From assembly GCA_030840665.1 (NCBI GenBank), contig JAVEEB010000023.1, forward strand, positions 1 to 5,061: 5,061 nt of DNA, written 5' to 3'. A program made the position numbers and the translations under genes. Positions 1 to 5,061 of the stretch are shown piece after piece (within the stretch, counting starts at the first letter, position 1; the number at the start of each line of letters is the position of its first letter). The notes under the pieces were generated by a model. That model had not been told where the DNA came from. It searched no databases and saw only the letters and a program-made list of their open reading frames with translations. The DNA is from Frankiaceae bacterium (lineage in GTDB: Bacteria > Actinomycetota > Actinomycetes > JAVEEB01).

Positions 1-1233
1 CTCCGGATGGGCCCGGTCCGTTGCGCGACGTAGAAGTGCCGCGAGCGCCGCGGGGGTCACCCGGTCCTGCGTCGACAGGCCGCTGCCGTCCGTCAGCCGT
101 ACCCCGGGGATCCCGATAGCGCCAACGGCCGCGGAGACGGCGGCCGCCCCGGCCGCGAACGACCCTGCCCCGCCCTTCTTCAAGGACACGTGCCGGGCGA
201 GAGCCTCGGCGATGTCGTTGTCGCTCAGGGTCAGCATCCGCTCGACGAGGGCGGAGACCGGCGGCGACACGACCGATGCGATCTCAGCGCCGCCGCCGAC
301 CGCGGCGCGCGCGCGACCCGTCACTTGAATGCCGTCCGCCGTCAGCAGGCCGGCGAAGCGCTGCCCCGCAGCCCCCGCCGGGTCAGGCACTCGTGGATCC
401 GCACCGGCAGCCACGCGGCCCCCGTCCAGCATCAGGCCACCGACGGGCGCGACGTCGCCTTCCGTGACATAGACGGGCTTCCACCCCGGCGCGACCGCGG
501 GCCCGGAGAAGATGCCCGCGTCGTACCCGACCGTCACGCGCGTCTGCCCGCGCGCCTTCAACGCGGTGGCCGTCGCCTGCGCCAGGTCGACGAGCCGGGC
601 TGCGGCGAAGCCGTCCGGCGACGCCCCGGCCGCGAGCGTGGGGTCGCCGCCGCCGACGAGGACCACCCGGCCTGCGGCTGGATCGTCCAGGACGCGCGTC
701 GTCAGCCGCGCGGCCGGGCCGAGCACGGTCAGCGCGGCGGCGGCGGTCGCGAGCTTAGCGGTCGAGGCGGGCACCAGGGCCGTCCCGGAGGAATGGTCGT
801 ACAAGATGTCGCCCGTCACCCCGTCCAGGACGATCCCGCCAGGCCTGGTGATGAGGGCCTTCGCGTCGAAAGCCTTGTTGAGGAGCGACGCGAGGAGTGC
901 TGCGGAGGGTTCCGGAGCGTCGCCGGCGAGCGCCCCGACGCCGGTGACCGGAGGCCCGGCCGGGACAGGCGGGGCAGGCACAGGCGGGTCGGGCACAGGC
1001 GAGTCGGTCACAGGCGGGTCGCTGACGGCCGGAGTGGAGGGGCTCGGCGTGCCGGACCGGGGGCTAGGGCTCTGCACGGCGCTGGACTGTGGAGCACCCG
1101 TCGGGGTCAAGCGGGGGGCGGTGACGCGTAGCCCGGCGGCGACCGAAAAGCCCGCCGCGGCGCCCCCCACGGTCAGAACGATCACCAGCAGCACCCGGAC
1201 CGACCAGGACAGCCGCGCCGACTCCTCGTACAC
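1..1233 (-). CDS. dacB: D-alanyl-D-alanine carboxypeptidase / endopeptidase (PBP4-type, peptidase S13), 3' end cut by window
   Basis: Penicillin-binding serine peptidase acting outside the membrane, where this family removes the terminal D-Ala of peptidoglycan stem peptides or cleaves cross-links. The visible 411 residues read: short N-terminus with Arg13; hydrophobic signal or anchor segment, about 14-35; a Pro/Ser/Thr-rich linker, about 39-97, with a DPPVP-like repeat; then the catalytic domain. The nucleophile motif S-x-x-K is STAK (Ser157, Lys160), the second motif is SDN (337-339, in LSDNDIAEALARH), and DGSGLS lies at 382-387. The third motif (K-T-G) should follow beyond position 1 and is not visible. 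I chose GTG at 1233 because GAGGGG lies 7 nt upstream; an in-frame GTG at 1278 would add 15 residues but has no Shine-Dalgarno. It is divergent from ppa, as in other actinobacteria. The family assignment is firm; the exact activity is inferred. Confidence 0.93.
   Translation of the reverse strand, partial: MYEESARLSWSVRVLLVIVLTVGGAAAGFSVAAGLRVTAPRLTPTGAPQSSAVQSPSPRSGTPSPSTPAVSDPPVTDSPVPDPPVPAPPVPAGPPVTGVGALAGDAPEPSAALLASLLNKAFDAKALITRPGGIVLDGVTGDILYDHSSGTALVPASTAKLATAAAALTVLGPAARLTTRVLDDPAAGRVVLVGGGDPTLAAGASPDGFAAARLVDLAQATATALKARGQTRVTVGYDAGIFSGPAVAPGWKPVYVTEGDVAPVGGLMLDGGRVAAGADPRVPDPAGAAGQRFAGLLTADGIQVTGRARAAVGGGAEIASVVSPPVSALVERMLTLSDNDIAEALARHVSLKKGGAGSFAAGAAAVSAAVGAIGIPGVRLTDGSGLSTQDRVTPAALAALLRRATDRAHPE
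962..1021 (-). repeat. Four tandem 15-bp units encoding the Pro-rich linker of DacB
   Basis: Four consecutive imperfect 15-bp units (962-976, 977-991, 992-1006, 1007-1021) share an ACAGGCG core and differ at a few positions each. Read on the minus strand they give the pentapeptide series DPPVT, DSPVP, DPPVP, APPVP between the membrane segment and the catalytic domain. The unit is a multiple of three, so copy-number change would alter linker length without shifting the frame. This is probably a flexible spacer through the cell wall. Confidence 0.85.
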
Positions 1234-1364
1234 GTCACGTCCCCTCAGCCATCGCAGTGGCGGTGACGAGCGAGGCACCGACAGTGGTGCAGACTAATCC
1301 TCACGATCACGAGGTGCGGTGGCGAGCGTCACTGGCACCCAGCGACCATCCGTGAGGGGCACGC
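1234..1364. promoter_or_regulatory. Divergent intergenic region between dacB and ppa
   Basis: The 131 bp must carry the promoters of both divergent genes. I see no convincing -35/-10 pair on either strand. The best single element is a minus-strand TAGTCT (1296-1291), which fits the actinobacterial TAnnnT -10 but has no recognisable -35. The region also holds a 12-bp direct repeat with one mismatch (1261-1272 and 1317-1328, CGGTGRCGAGCG) and a small inverted repeat GCACC-N6-GGTGC (1275-1290). Any of these could bind a regulator; none is proven. Confidence 0.4.
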
Positions 1365-1862
1365 GTGAATTTCGACGTCACGATCGAGATCCCCAAGGGA
1401 CAGCGCAACAAGTACGAGATGGACCACCACTCCGGTCGCATCCGTCTCGACCGCATGCTGTTCACCGCTACCCGGTACCCGGCCGACTACGGGTTCATCG
1501 ACGAGACGCTCGGCGAGGACGAAGACCCGCTCGACGCGATGGTCCTGCTCGAAGAGCCGACGTTCCCCGGCTGCCTCATCGCCTGTCGCGCCATCGGGAT
1601 GTTCCGGATGCGCGACGAAAAGGGCGGTGACGACAAGGTCATGTGCGTGCCGTCCAACGACCCGCGCCTCGCCGGCCTGCAGGACATCGACGACCTGCCG
1701 CCCTTCCACCGCCTCGAGATCCAGCACTTCTTCGAGACCTACAAGGAGCTCGAGCCCGGCAAGTCCGTCGAAGGCGCCCACTGGGTCGGCCGCGACGAGG
1801 CCGAGGCCGAGATCCGCGCGTCCCAGCAGCGCCTGCGCGACGCCGGCGGCGTTCTTCCGTAA
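1365..1862 (+). CDS. ppa: Inorganic pyrophosphatase (family I, soluble)
   Basis: Cytoplasmic, metal-dependent hydrolysis of pyrophosphate to two phosphates, which pulls nucleic-acid synthesis, tRNA charging and other PPi-releasing reactions forward. The 165-residue product has the length expected of an actinobacterial family I enzyme. The signature DEDPLD (52-57) carries the metal-binding aspartates. By alignment from memory to the E. coli enzyme, other active-site residues are present: Glu8, Lys16, Glu18, Arg30, Tyr42, Asp52, Asp57, Asp84, Asp89, Lys91, and the Tyr126-Lys127 pair in FFETYKELE. The GTG start at 1365 is supported by GAGGGG at 1354-1359, five nt upstream, and gives the N-terminus [12 protein letters not shown] expected for the family. 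It is first in a same-strand run with the next two genes. No key residue is missing. Confidence 0.97.
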   Translation: MNFDVTIEIPKGQRNKYEMDHHSGRIRLDRMLFTATRYPADYGFIDETLGEDEDPLDAMVLLEEPTFPGCLIACRAIGMFRMRDEKGGDDKVMCVPSNDPRLAGLQDIDDLPPFHRLEIQHFFETYKELEPGKSVEGAHWVGRDEAEAEIRASQQRLRDAGGVLP

Positions 1863-1931
1863 CGACTGACGCGCAAGTCGGTGCCATCGCGCGCCGATGC
1901 ACCTTCCGACACCTGACGGCGGGAGCGCACA
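1863..1931 (+). other. Gap between ppa and the following gene, with weak hairpins
   Basis: This 69-bp gap can form two small stems: CGACT/AGTCG (about 1863-1880) and a bulged TGC-ATCG/CGAT-GCA (about 1882-1901). Neither is followed by a T tract, so I do not call a terminator. Read-through from ppa into the next gene is likely. GGGAG at 1921-1925 is the ribosome binding site of the next gene. Confidence 0.3.
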
Positions 1932-2381
1932 GTGGACGACCTGGAAATGCTGATGACCGAGGCGTACGACGAGGGTGTCGTCACCGAAGTCATCCGCCCC
2001 GCCGCGATCCTGCCTGAGGACGCCGCCCGTGCGGTGCTTGTCGAGCTTGCCGTCCGCGACGTCCGCGGCGGGGGCGACTGGCACGCAACCCCCACGCTCT
2101 GGCGCCGATACGACCGGCCGTGGGACGGGGTCGATCAGCCCGGCAGCGCACAACTCATCGGGTCGATGCAGGTGGCGTACGGAACGCCCACGCGCTACAC
2201 GATCACCGTCTACCGCTGCACGATCACGCGCTTCGGTCAGCAATACGGCTGGTCGGTCCAGACGCTGTGCAACGAGGCGCTCAGCTACGGCAACCTCAGC
2301 CTCGACACGTGCCCGCGGGCCGACCTCGCCCCGACCCCGAAGCCGTTCCGCATGCCGACAGGCCCGATCCTCCCCTCCTGA
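1932..2381 (+). CDS. Hypothetical protein, 149 aa, unrecognised
   Basis: I do not recognise a family. The GTG start has a good GGGAG six nt upstream (1921-1925), and the reading frame keeps strong G/C third positions, so the gene looks real. The N-terminus (1-40) is acidic and probably helical. The middle (about 48-125) is rich in aromatic residues and looks beta-like, with WHATPTLWRRYDRPWDG, LIGSMQVAYG, and alternating hydrophobic and polar residues in RYTITVYRCTITRFGQQYGW. The tail (about 128-149) is Pro-rich. There are three cysteines (96, 113, 127), no signal peptide and no membrane helix, so it is probably cytoplasmic. It lies 69 bp after ppa and 62 bp before the DUF2231-type gene, possibly in one transcript. 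No function can be assigned from sequence alone. Confidence 0.75.
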   Translation: MDDLEMLMTEAYDEGVVTEVIRPAAILPEDAARAVLVELAVRDVRGGGDWHATPTLWRRYDRPWDGVDQPGSAQLIGSMQVAYGTPTRYTITVYRCTITRFGQQYGWSVQTLCNEALSYGNLSLDTCPRADLAPTPKPFRMPTGPILPS

Positions 2382-2416
2382 GCGCGTACGTCCCCGTCCC
2401 CGCGGGCACGACCCGA

Positions 2417-2432
2417 TTCGTCGTACGACGAA
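2417..2432. promoter_or_regulatory. Perfect 16-bp palindrome, possible operator, abutting the next RBS
   Basis: TTCGTCGTACGACGAA is a perfect inverted repeat with no spacer. Its right end overlaps the start of AAAAGGAG (2431-2438), the ribosome binding site of the gene starting at 2444. Size and symmetry suit a dimeric repressor such as the TetR type, or a small hairpin affecting translation. Its core 11-mer TCGTACGACGA recurs at 3317-3327, 24 nt before the LuxE-like gene. The palindrome is seen directly; the function is inferred. Confidence 0.4.
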
Positions 2433-2443
2433 AAGGAGACCTC

Positions 2444-3070
2444 GTGACCCCGCCAGCCAGGACCTCCCAGCCCAAAACCTCGCTGCCCAAGACCTTGCTG
2501 CCCGCCAAGGTGCCCGCACACCTCGTCGCCGGTCCGTATGGTCACCCGACGCATCCCATCGCCGTCATGGCCCCGATCGGCGCGTGGGTCTCGAGCCTCG
2601 CGCTGGATCTCCTGTCGAGGCGGTCCAAGGGCAACAAGAGCATGGGGTACGCCGGCAGTTCCCGGGCGCTCATCGGCCTCGGCCTGCTGGGCGCCGGCGG
2701 TGCCGCACTGACGGGATTGCTCGACTACACGACGATCCCCCGCGGCACGCGGTCGAAGAAACTCGCGACGGCCCATCTGGTGATGAACGTGGGGGCGGTC
2801 GCGTCGTACACGCTGAACTTCTTCGGCCGCAAGCCCGACGGGCCCGTGACGGACGACTCGCTGCGGCGGTCGGTCATGACCCTCGGGGTGCTCGGTGTCA
2901 GCGGGTTCGTCGGCGGGGAGCTCGCCTACCGGTACGGGGTGCGGGTGGCCGACGAGGGCACGCAGGCGAGGGGCTTCACGGGCTCGAACCTGGCCGTCGA
3001 CCCCTACGCCAGCGAAGGCATCCACCGGGCTGGGAATGTCGCGGGGCGGCAACGCATCGACCCGTACTGA
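2444..3070 (+). CDS. DUF2231-type integral membrane protein, 208 aa
   Basis: This looks like a small cytoplasmic-membrane protein of the DUF2231 family, whose biochemical role is not established. About 37 soluble N-terminal residues include a short repeat (PKTSLPKTLLPAK, 10-22) and the motif HPTHP (34-38), typical of the first helix entry in this family. Four hydrophobic helices follow at about 38-57, 75-93, 108-127 and 143-161. The GGELAYRYGVRV stretch (157-168) after helix 4 also resembles the family. His34, His37 and His111 are candidate metal or haem ligands, which is only an inference. The GTG start at 2444 was chosen because AAGGAG lies at 2433-2438, five nt upstream; the frame stays open further left, but earlier starts overlap the preceding gene and add non-family sequence. 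A palindrome next to the RBS suggests it may have its own control. Confidence 0.85.
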   Translation: MTPPARTSQPKTSLPKTLLPAKVPAHLVAGPYGHPTHPIAVMAPIGAWVSSLALDLLSRRSKGNKSMGYAGSSRALIGLGLLGAGGAALTGLLDYTTIPRGTRSKKLATAHLVMNVGAVASYTLNFFGRKPDGPVTDDSLRRSVMTLGVLGVSGFVGGELAYRYGVRVADEGTQARGFTGSNLAVDPYASEGIHRAGNVAGRQRIDPY

Positions 3071-3110
3071 CCGCCAGGAGGGGTTGCCTGCGCGCTTCCG
3101 GGCCGGCCTG

Positions 3111-3116
3111 TAGCAT
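3111..3116 (+). promoter_or_regulatory. Probable -10 element of the tRNA-Thr gene
   Basis: TAGCAT fits the actinobacterial -10 pattern TAnnnT and ends 16 nt before the tRNA, leaving room for a short leader. The nearest TTG-type -35 (TTGCCT, 3084-3089) would give a 21-nt spacer, too long for a normal sigma-A promoter, so the -35 is uncertain. Confidence 0.45.
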
Positions 3117-3132
3117 GTCCGAGGCAAACCAG

Positions 3133-3208
3133 GCCGCCTTAGCTCAGTCGGCAGAGCGTCTCACTCGTAATGAGAAGGTCCGGAGTTCGATTCTCCGAGG
3201 CGGCCCCA
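3133..3208 (+). tRNA. tRNA-Thr, anticodon CGU (reads ACG)
   Basis: A complete 76-nt cloverleaf including encoded CCA. Acceptor arms GCCGCCT/AGGCGGC pair fully, as do the D stem GCTC/GAGC, anticodon stem TCTCA/TGAGA and T stem CGGAG/CTCCG around loop TTCGATT. The anticodon loop is CTCGTAA, with CGT at 3166-3168. Threonine identity elements known from E. coli are present: G1-C72, C2-G71, and G35/U36 of the anticodon. The base before CCA (discriminator, 3205) is C, whereas A or U is what I recall for threonine tRNAs. ACG is a favoured threonine codon in such a GC-rich genome. Confidence 0.97.
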
Positions 3209-3221
3209 GTTTTCGGCCTTT

Positions 3222-3256
3222 GGGCGCCCATCCGTTTCCGCGGGTGGGCGCCCTTT
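3222..3256 (+). terminator. Rho-independent terminator after tRNA-Thr
   Basis: A 13-bp stem (3222-3234 with 3241-3253) contains a single G-T wobble and closes a 6-nt loop (TTTCCG). It is followed by TTT. A short T run is usual for terminators of GC-rich actinobacteria. It lies 13 nt after the tRNA CCA end and should separate the tRNA transcript from the LuxE-like gene downstream. Confidence 0.85.
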
Positions 3257-3350
3257 GTCGTACCCGACCTCTTGAGCGGGTGGATCACGTCTCGGCAACG
3301 AGTGCCTCCGGAAAGCTCGTACGACGAGTTGCGCGTGTCACGATGCGCGC
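3257..3350 (+). promoter_or_regulatory. Leader region of the LuxE-like gene
   Basis: This stretch between the terminator and the GTG at 3351 should contain the promoter of the LuxE-like operon. I see no clear -35/-10 pair and no Shine-Dalgarno before the start. At 3316-3328 an imperfect inverted repeat (CTCGT-ACG-ACGAG) shares the 11-mer TCGTACGACGA with the palindrome at 2417-2432. This could be an operator, or chance. Confidence 0.35.
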
Positions 3351-4751
3351 GTGACCGCCACCCTTCCATCGCCGGCAACCAGGGCGGCGCCCAACCCGGC
3401 CCTTGTCGATGAACTGGTCAGCCTCACGCAACGGTGGGCCGGCGGCCAGGCATACGACGACGACCGGCTCGTGACCGTGCGGACCGCACTGATCGACGCG
3501 ACGGCCGCACACGCGAGCGCGCAGATCCCGATCTACCGGCGGCTGGTGACCGAGCTCGGCGCAGGCCACGGCGACCGGCCCCTGCTGGACTGTGACGTGT
3601 TCAAGGCGTACGACCCCCGGTGGATCGACGATGGCGACTGGCGGTCGATGACCGGCTGGCTCGCGGGGCTGCACGATCGTCCGCCGCTGCTGGGGAGGCG
3701 GCCGAGCGACCTCGACGATTGGCTGGCCGTGCTCGAACATGGCGGCACCCGCGCCGTCTGCAGTTCCGGCTCCTCCGGAATGCTTTCGTTCGTCCCGCGC
3801 AGCGCGCAGGAATGGGAGCTCGCGCGATTCGTGGGAACGGCAGCGCTGGCGCCCCTCATCGCGCGCCGGGTCGGCCGCCGCTCGGAGCGGGTAGCCCTGC
3901 GAGCGGCGACCGCGACGCTCGGTCCGCGCCGCGTCGATGCGCTGACGCAACGGGCGCCCCGGCGCCGGGAGGCGGCCTTCGTGCTCGACTTCGCCGACGG
4001 CCGCACCGGTAACCAGGTCATCGGCCGCGAGCTGGCACGGGCAGTGGGTGTGCGGCACTATCTCTACCCCGGCACACTTTCCGCCGTCGGCGTGCGCGCC
4101 CTCGCCCGGGGGCCGCGAACGGCCGCCGACGTCGCCGCGCTGCGGCTGTTGCAAGACGAGCTGGTCGACGGCGCGGACGCACACATGACGCGGCTCGTCG
4201 CCGCGATGCGCGCCGGCGCGTCCAGTGCACGCAGAGCATTCGTCTTCGGTACGCCACACCAGTTGCTACAGCTCGTGACAGCCATCGAACGGTCGGGGCA
4301 GCCCGTCCTCACGCCTCGCGGGAGCGTCGTGTTCTTCGGCGGTGGCTGGAAGAATTTCGACGGCGGCACCATTCAGCGCGACCAACTGATCGCCCGTGTC
4401 TGTTCAGCCCTTGGGGTACGACCAGAGTTCGTGCTCGAGGGCTACTCCATGACGGAGCTCAACACGATGCTCCTGCGGTGCGAGGACGGCCGCTTTCACA
4501 TCCCTCCACTGATCGAAGGTTTCGTCGTCGACCCGTCGTTGCGGGAGTCGCCGACCGGCACGGGGCGTTTTGGCTTCCGAGACCCTCTCGCGACCAGCCG
4601 GCCAGGCTTCCTGGTGACCGGCGACGCGGTCACCTTGGTGGACGACACCTGCCCGTGCGGTCTCACCGGCGCGGCCATCACGGCCATTGCCCGGGCTGGC
4701 CGGCACGAGGTCAAAGGCTGCGCCGGCATCGCCGCGTCATTGCCCGTATGA
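3351..4751 (+). CDS. LuxE-like acyl-protein synthetase / acyl-adenylating enzyme, 466 aa
   Basis: Member of the adenylate-forming superfamily, closest in motif pattern to LuxE (PF04443) and related to phenylacetate-CoA ligase. LuxE activates a fatty acid with ATP and passes the acyl group through a cysteine to its reductase partner. Visible motifs in order: DVFK (82-85), matching the 'FK' near the LuxE N-terminus; the Ser/Gly-rich phosphate loop CSSGSSG (137-143); GGGWKNF (330-336), a LuxE hallmark; YSMTE (365-369), the adenylation 'Y-x-x-TE' motif; VTGDAV (422-427); CPCG (434-437); and EVKGCA (453-458). Cys457, ten residues from the end, sits where luminous-bacterial LuxE carries its acylated cysteine. 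At 466 residues it is longer than luminous LuxE (about 370). GTG 3351 is the only plausible start: the in-frame stop at 3273 precedes it and no other start codon lies between. No Shine-Dalgarno is seen, so initiation may be leaderless. The substrate is unknown. Confidence 0.85.
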   Translation: MTATLPSPATRAAPNPALVDELVSLTQRWAGGQAYDDDRLVTVRTALIDATAAHASAQIPIYRRLVTELGAGHGDRPLLDCDVFKAYDPRWIDDGDWRSMTGWLAGLHDRPPLLGRRPSDLDDWLAVLEHGGTRAVCSSGSSGMLSFVPRSAQEWELARFVGTAALAPLIARRVGRRSERVALRAATATLGPRRVDALTQRAPRRREAAFVLDFADGRTGNQVIGRELARAVGVRHYLYPGTLSAVGVRALARGPRTAADVAALRLLQDELVDGADAHMTRLVAAMRAGASSARRAFVFGTPHQLLQLVTAIERSGQPVLTPRGSVVFFGGGWKNFDGGTIQRDQLIARVCSALGVRPEFVLEGYSMTELNTMLLRCEDGRFHIPPLIEGFVVDPSLRESPTGTGRFGFRDPLATSRPGFLVTGDAVTLVDDTCPCGLTGAAITAIARAGRHEVKGCAGIAASLPV

Positions 4752-5061
4752 CGCTCTTCTCCGCTGTCGACGGCGTCGTCCACCTGCCACACCTGGTGCG
4801 CGGAAACTTGGTGCGCCCGCCACAGCTCAGCGCCGAGCACGTCCGTGCGGCCCTGGGGGACGGCGACTACGCCAGGACCACTGGCGCGCAGGTCATCCGT
4901 GATGCGCAGACCGGCACATTCTTCGTTCTCCCTGACGTTTCCGGCCTGGATCTCGTCACCGACGCGGGTGCACTCGAGGTCACGGCGGACGTGCCGGTCG
5001 ATTCAATCGTGTCGTGGCTCGAGGCCGCAGCCGTCGCCCTTCTGTCCACCGACGAGGCCAA
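4748..5061 (+). CDS. Unidentified protein, N-terminal 104 residues, cut by window; candidate LuxC-like acyl-CoA reductase
   Basis: ATG at 4748 overlaps the LuxE-like stop in an ATGA junction, a sign of translational coupling and shared function; there is no separate Shine-Dalgarno. The frame stays open to the window edge with GC-rich codon use. The visible part begins MTLFSAVDGVVHLPHLVRGN, then has an alpha/beta-looking stretch (about 45-80, including TGTFFVLPDVSGLDLVTDAG) and a helix near 84-100. There is no signal peptide or membrane helix. In many genomes a LuxE-type gene is next to a LuxC-type acyl-CoA reductase (PF05893), which makes aldehyde from the activated acyl group. I suggest that identity from context only: no catalytic cysteine or NAD(P)-binding motif is visible yet. 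Confidence 0.6.
   Translation, partial: MTLFSAVDGVVHLPHLVRGNLVRPPQLSAEHVRAALGDGDYARTTGAQVIRDAQTGTFFVLPDVSGLDLVTDAGALEVTADVPVDSIVSWLEAAAVALLSTDEA

Noticed and set aside
1234..1278. Longer dacB start at GTG 1278
   Set aside because: In frame, but without Shine-Dalgarno; GTG 1233 has GAGGGG 7 nt upstream. It cannot be fully excluded.
190..1297. Plus-strand open frames (190-1131 and 512-1297) opposite dacB
   Set aside because: The minus strand encodes an S13 peptidase with STAK, SDN and DGSGLS motifs throughout this stretch; the plus-strand frames are low-complexity shadows.
1863..1905. Terminator after ppa
   Set aside because: Only short or bulged stems and no T tract, so read-through to the next gene is more likely.
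2120..2443. Upstream extension of the DUF2231-type gene to an ATG at 2120
   Set aside because: The extension overlaps the 149-aa gene in another frame, is Arg-rich and adds nothing family-like. GTG 2444 has AAGGAG at ideal distance.
1329..2519. Long minus-strand open frame (396 aa) antisense to ppa and the two following genes
   Set aside because: It overlaps clear genes with family motifs and good RBSs. Its protein is Arg/Gly/Val-rich without domains, typical of the antisense frame of GC-rich codons.
1975..3354. 459-residue plus-strand frame running across two genes and the tRNA
   Set aside because: It passes through the tRNA-Thr gene and out-of-frame across the hypothetical and DUF2231-type genes; the product is Arg/Pro-rich without motifs.
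3285..4259. 324-residue minus-strand frame opposite the LuxE-like gene
   Set aside because: The plus strand carries the conserved adenylation motifs; the minus-strand product has no recognisable domain.
1..5061. CRISPR array, insertion sequence, phage gene or integrase
   Set aside because: No regularly spaced repeats, terminal inverted repeats with a transposase, or recombinase motifs were seen on either strand.

Overview
The window comes from a chromosome with very high GC. Features pointing to an actinobacterium are the strong G/C bias at third codon positions, GTG as the chosen start in five of six genes, and the divergent pair of inorganic pyrophosphatase (ppa) and an S13-family D-Ala-D-Ala carboxypeptidase (dacB). 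That pair is a familiar actinobacterial arrangement; in Mycobacterium tuberculosis it is Rv3628/Rv3627c. I cannot name the genus from the sequence alone.

Layout. Positions 1-1233 (minus strand) hold most of dacB, whose C-terminus lies beyond the left edge. A 131-bp divergent intergenic region (1234-1364) separates it from ppa (1365-1862, plus strand). Two more plus-strand genes follow with short gaps: an unrecognised 149-residue protein (1932-2381) and a four-helix DUF2231-type membrane protein (2444-3070). The latter has a perfect 16-bp palindrome directly against its ribosome binding site. A tRNA-Thr(CGU) gene (3133-3208) follows, then a strong hairpin terminator (3222-3256). Beyond it a different unit starts: a LuxE-like acyl-adenylating enzyme (3351-4751) whose stop overlaps the start of a second gene (4748 onward, cut by the right edge).

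How the parts relate. The left half is housekeeping: cell-wall peptide trimming and pyrophosphate removal. The two genes after ppa may be cotranscribed with it but have no evident functional link. The right half, separated by the tRNA and terminator, looks like an accessory metabolic operon for fatty-acid activation. By analogy with luxE/luxC gene pairs, the truncated second gene could be an acyl-CoA reductase, but its visible 104 residues do not prove this. I see no transposase, integrase, CRISPR array or phage gene. The most interesting item is the LuxE-like two-gene unit starting just after a tRNA in what appears to be an ordinary actinobacterium.
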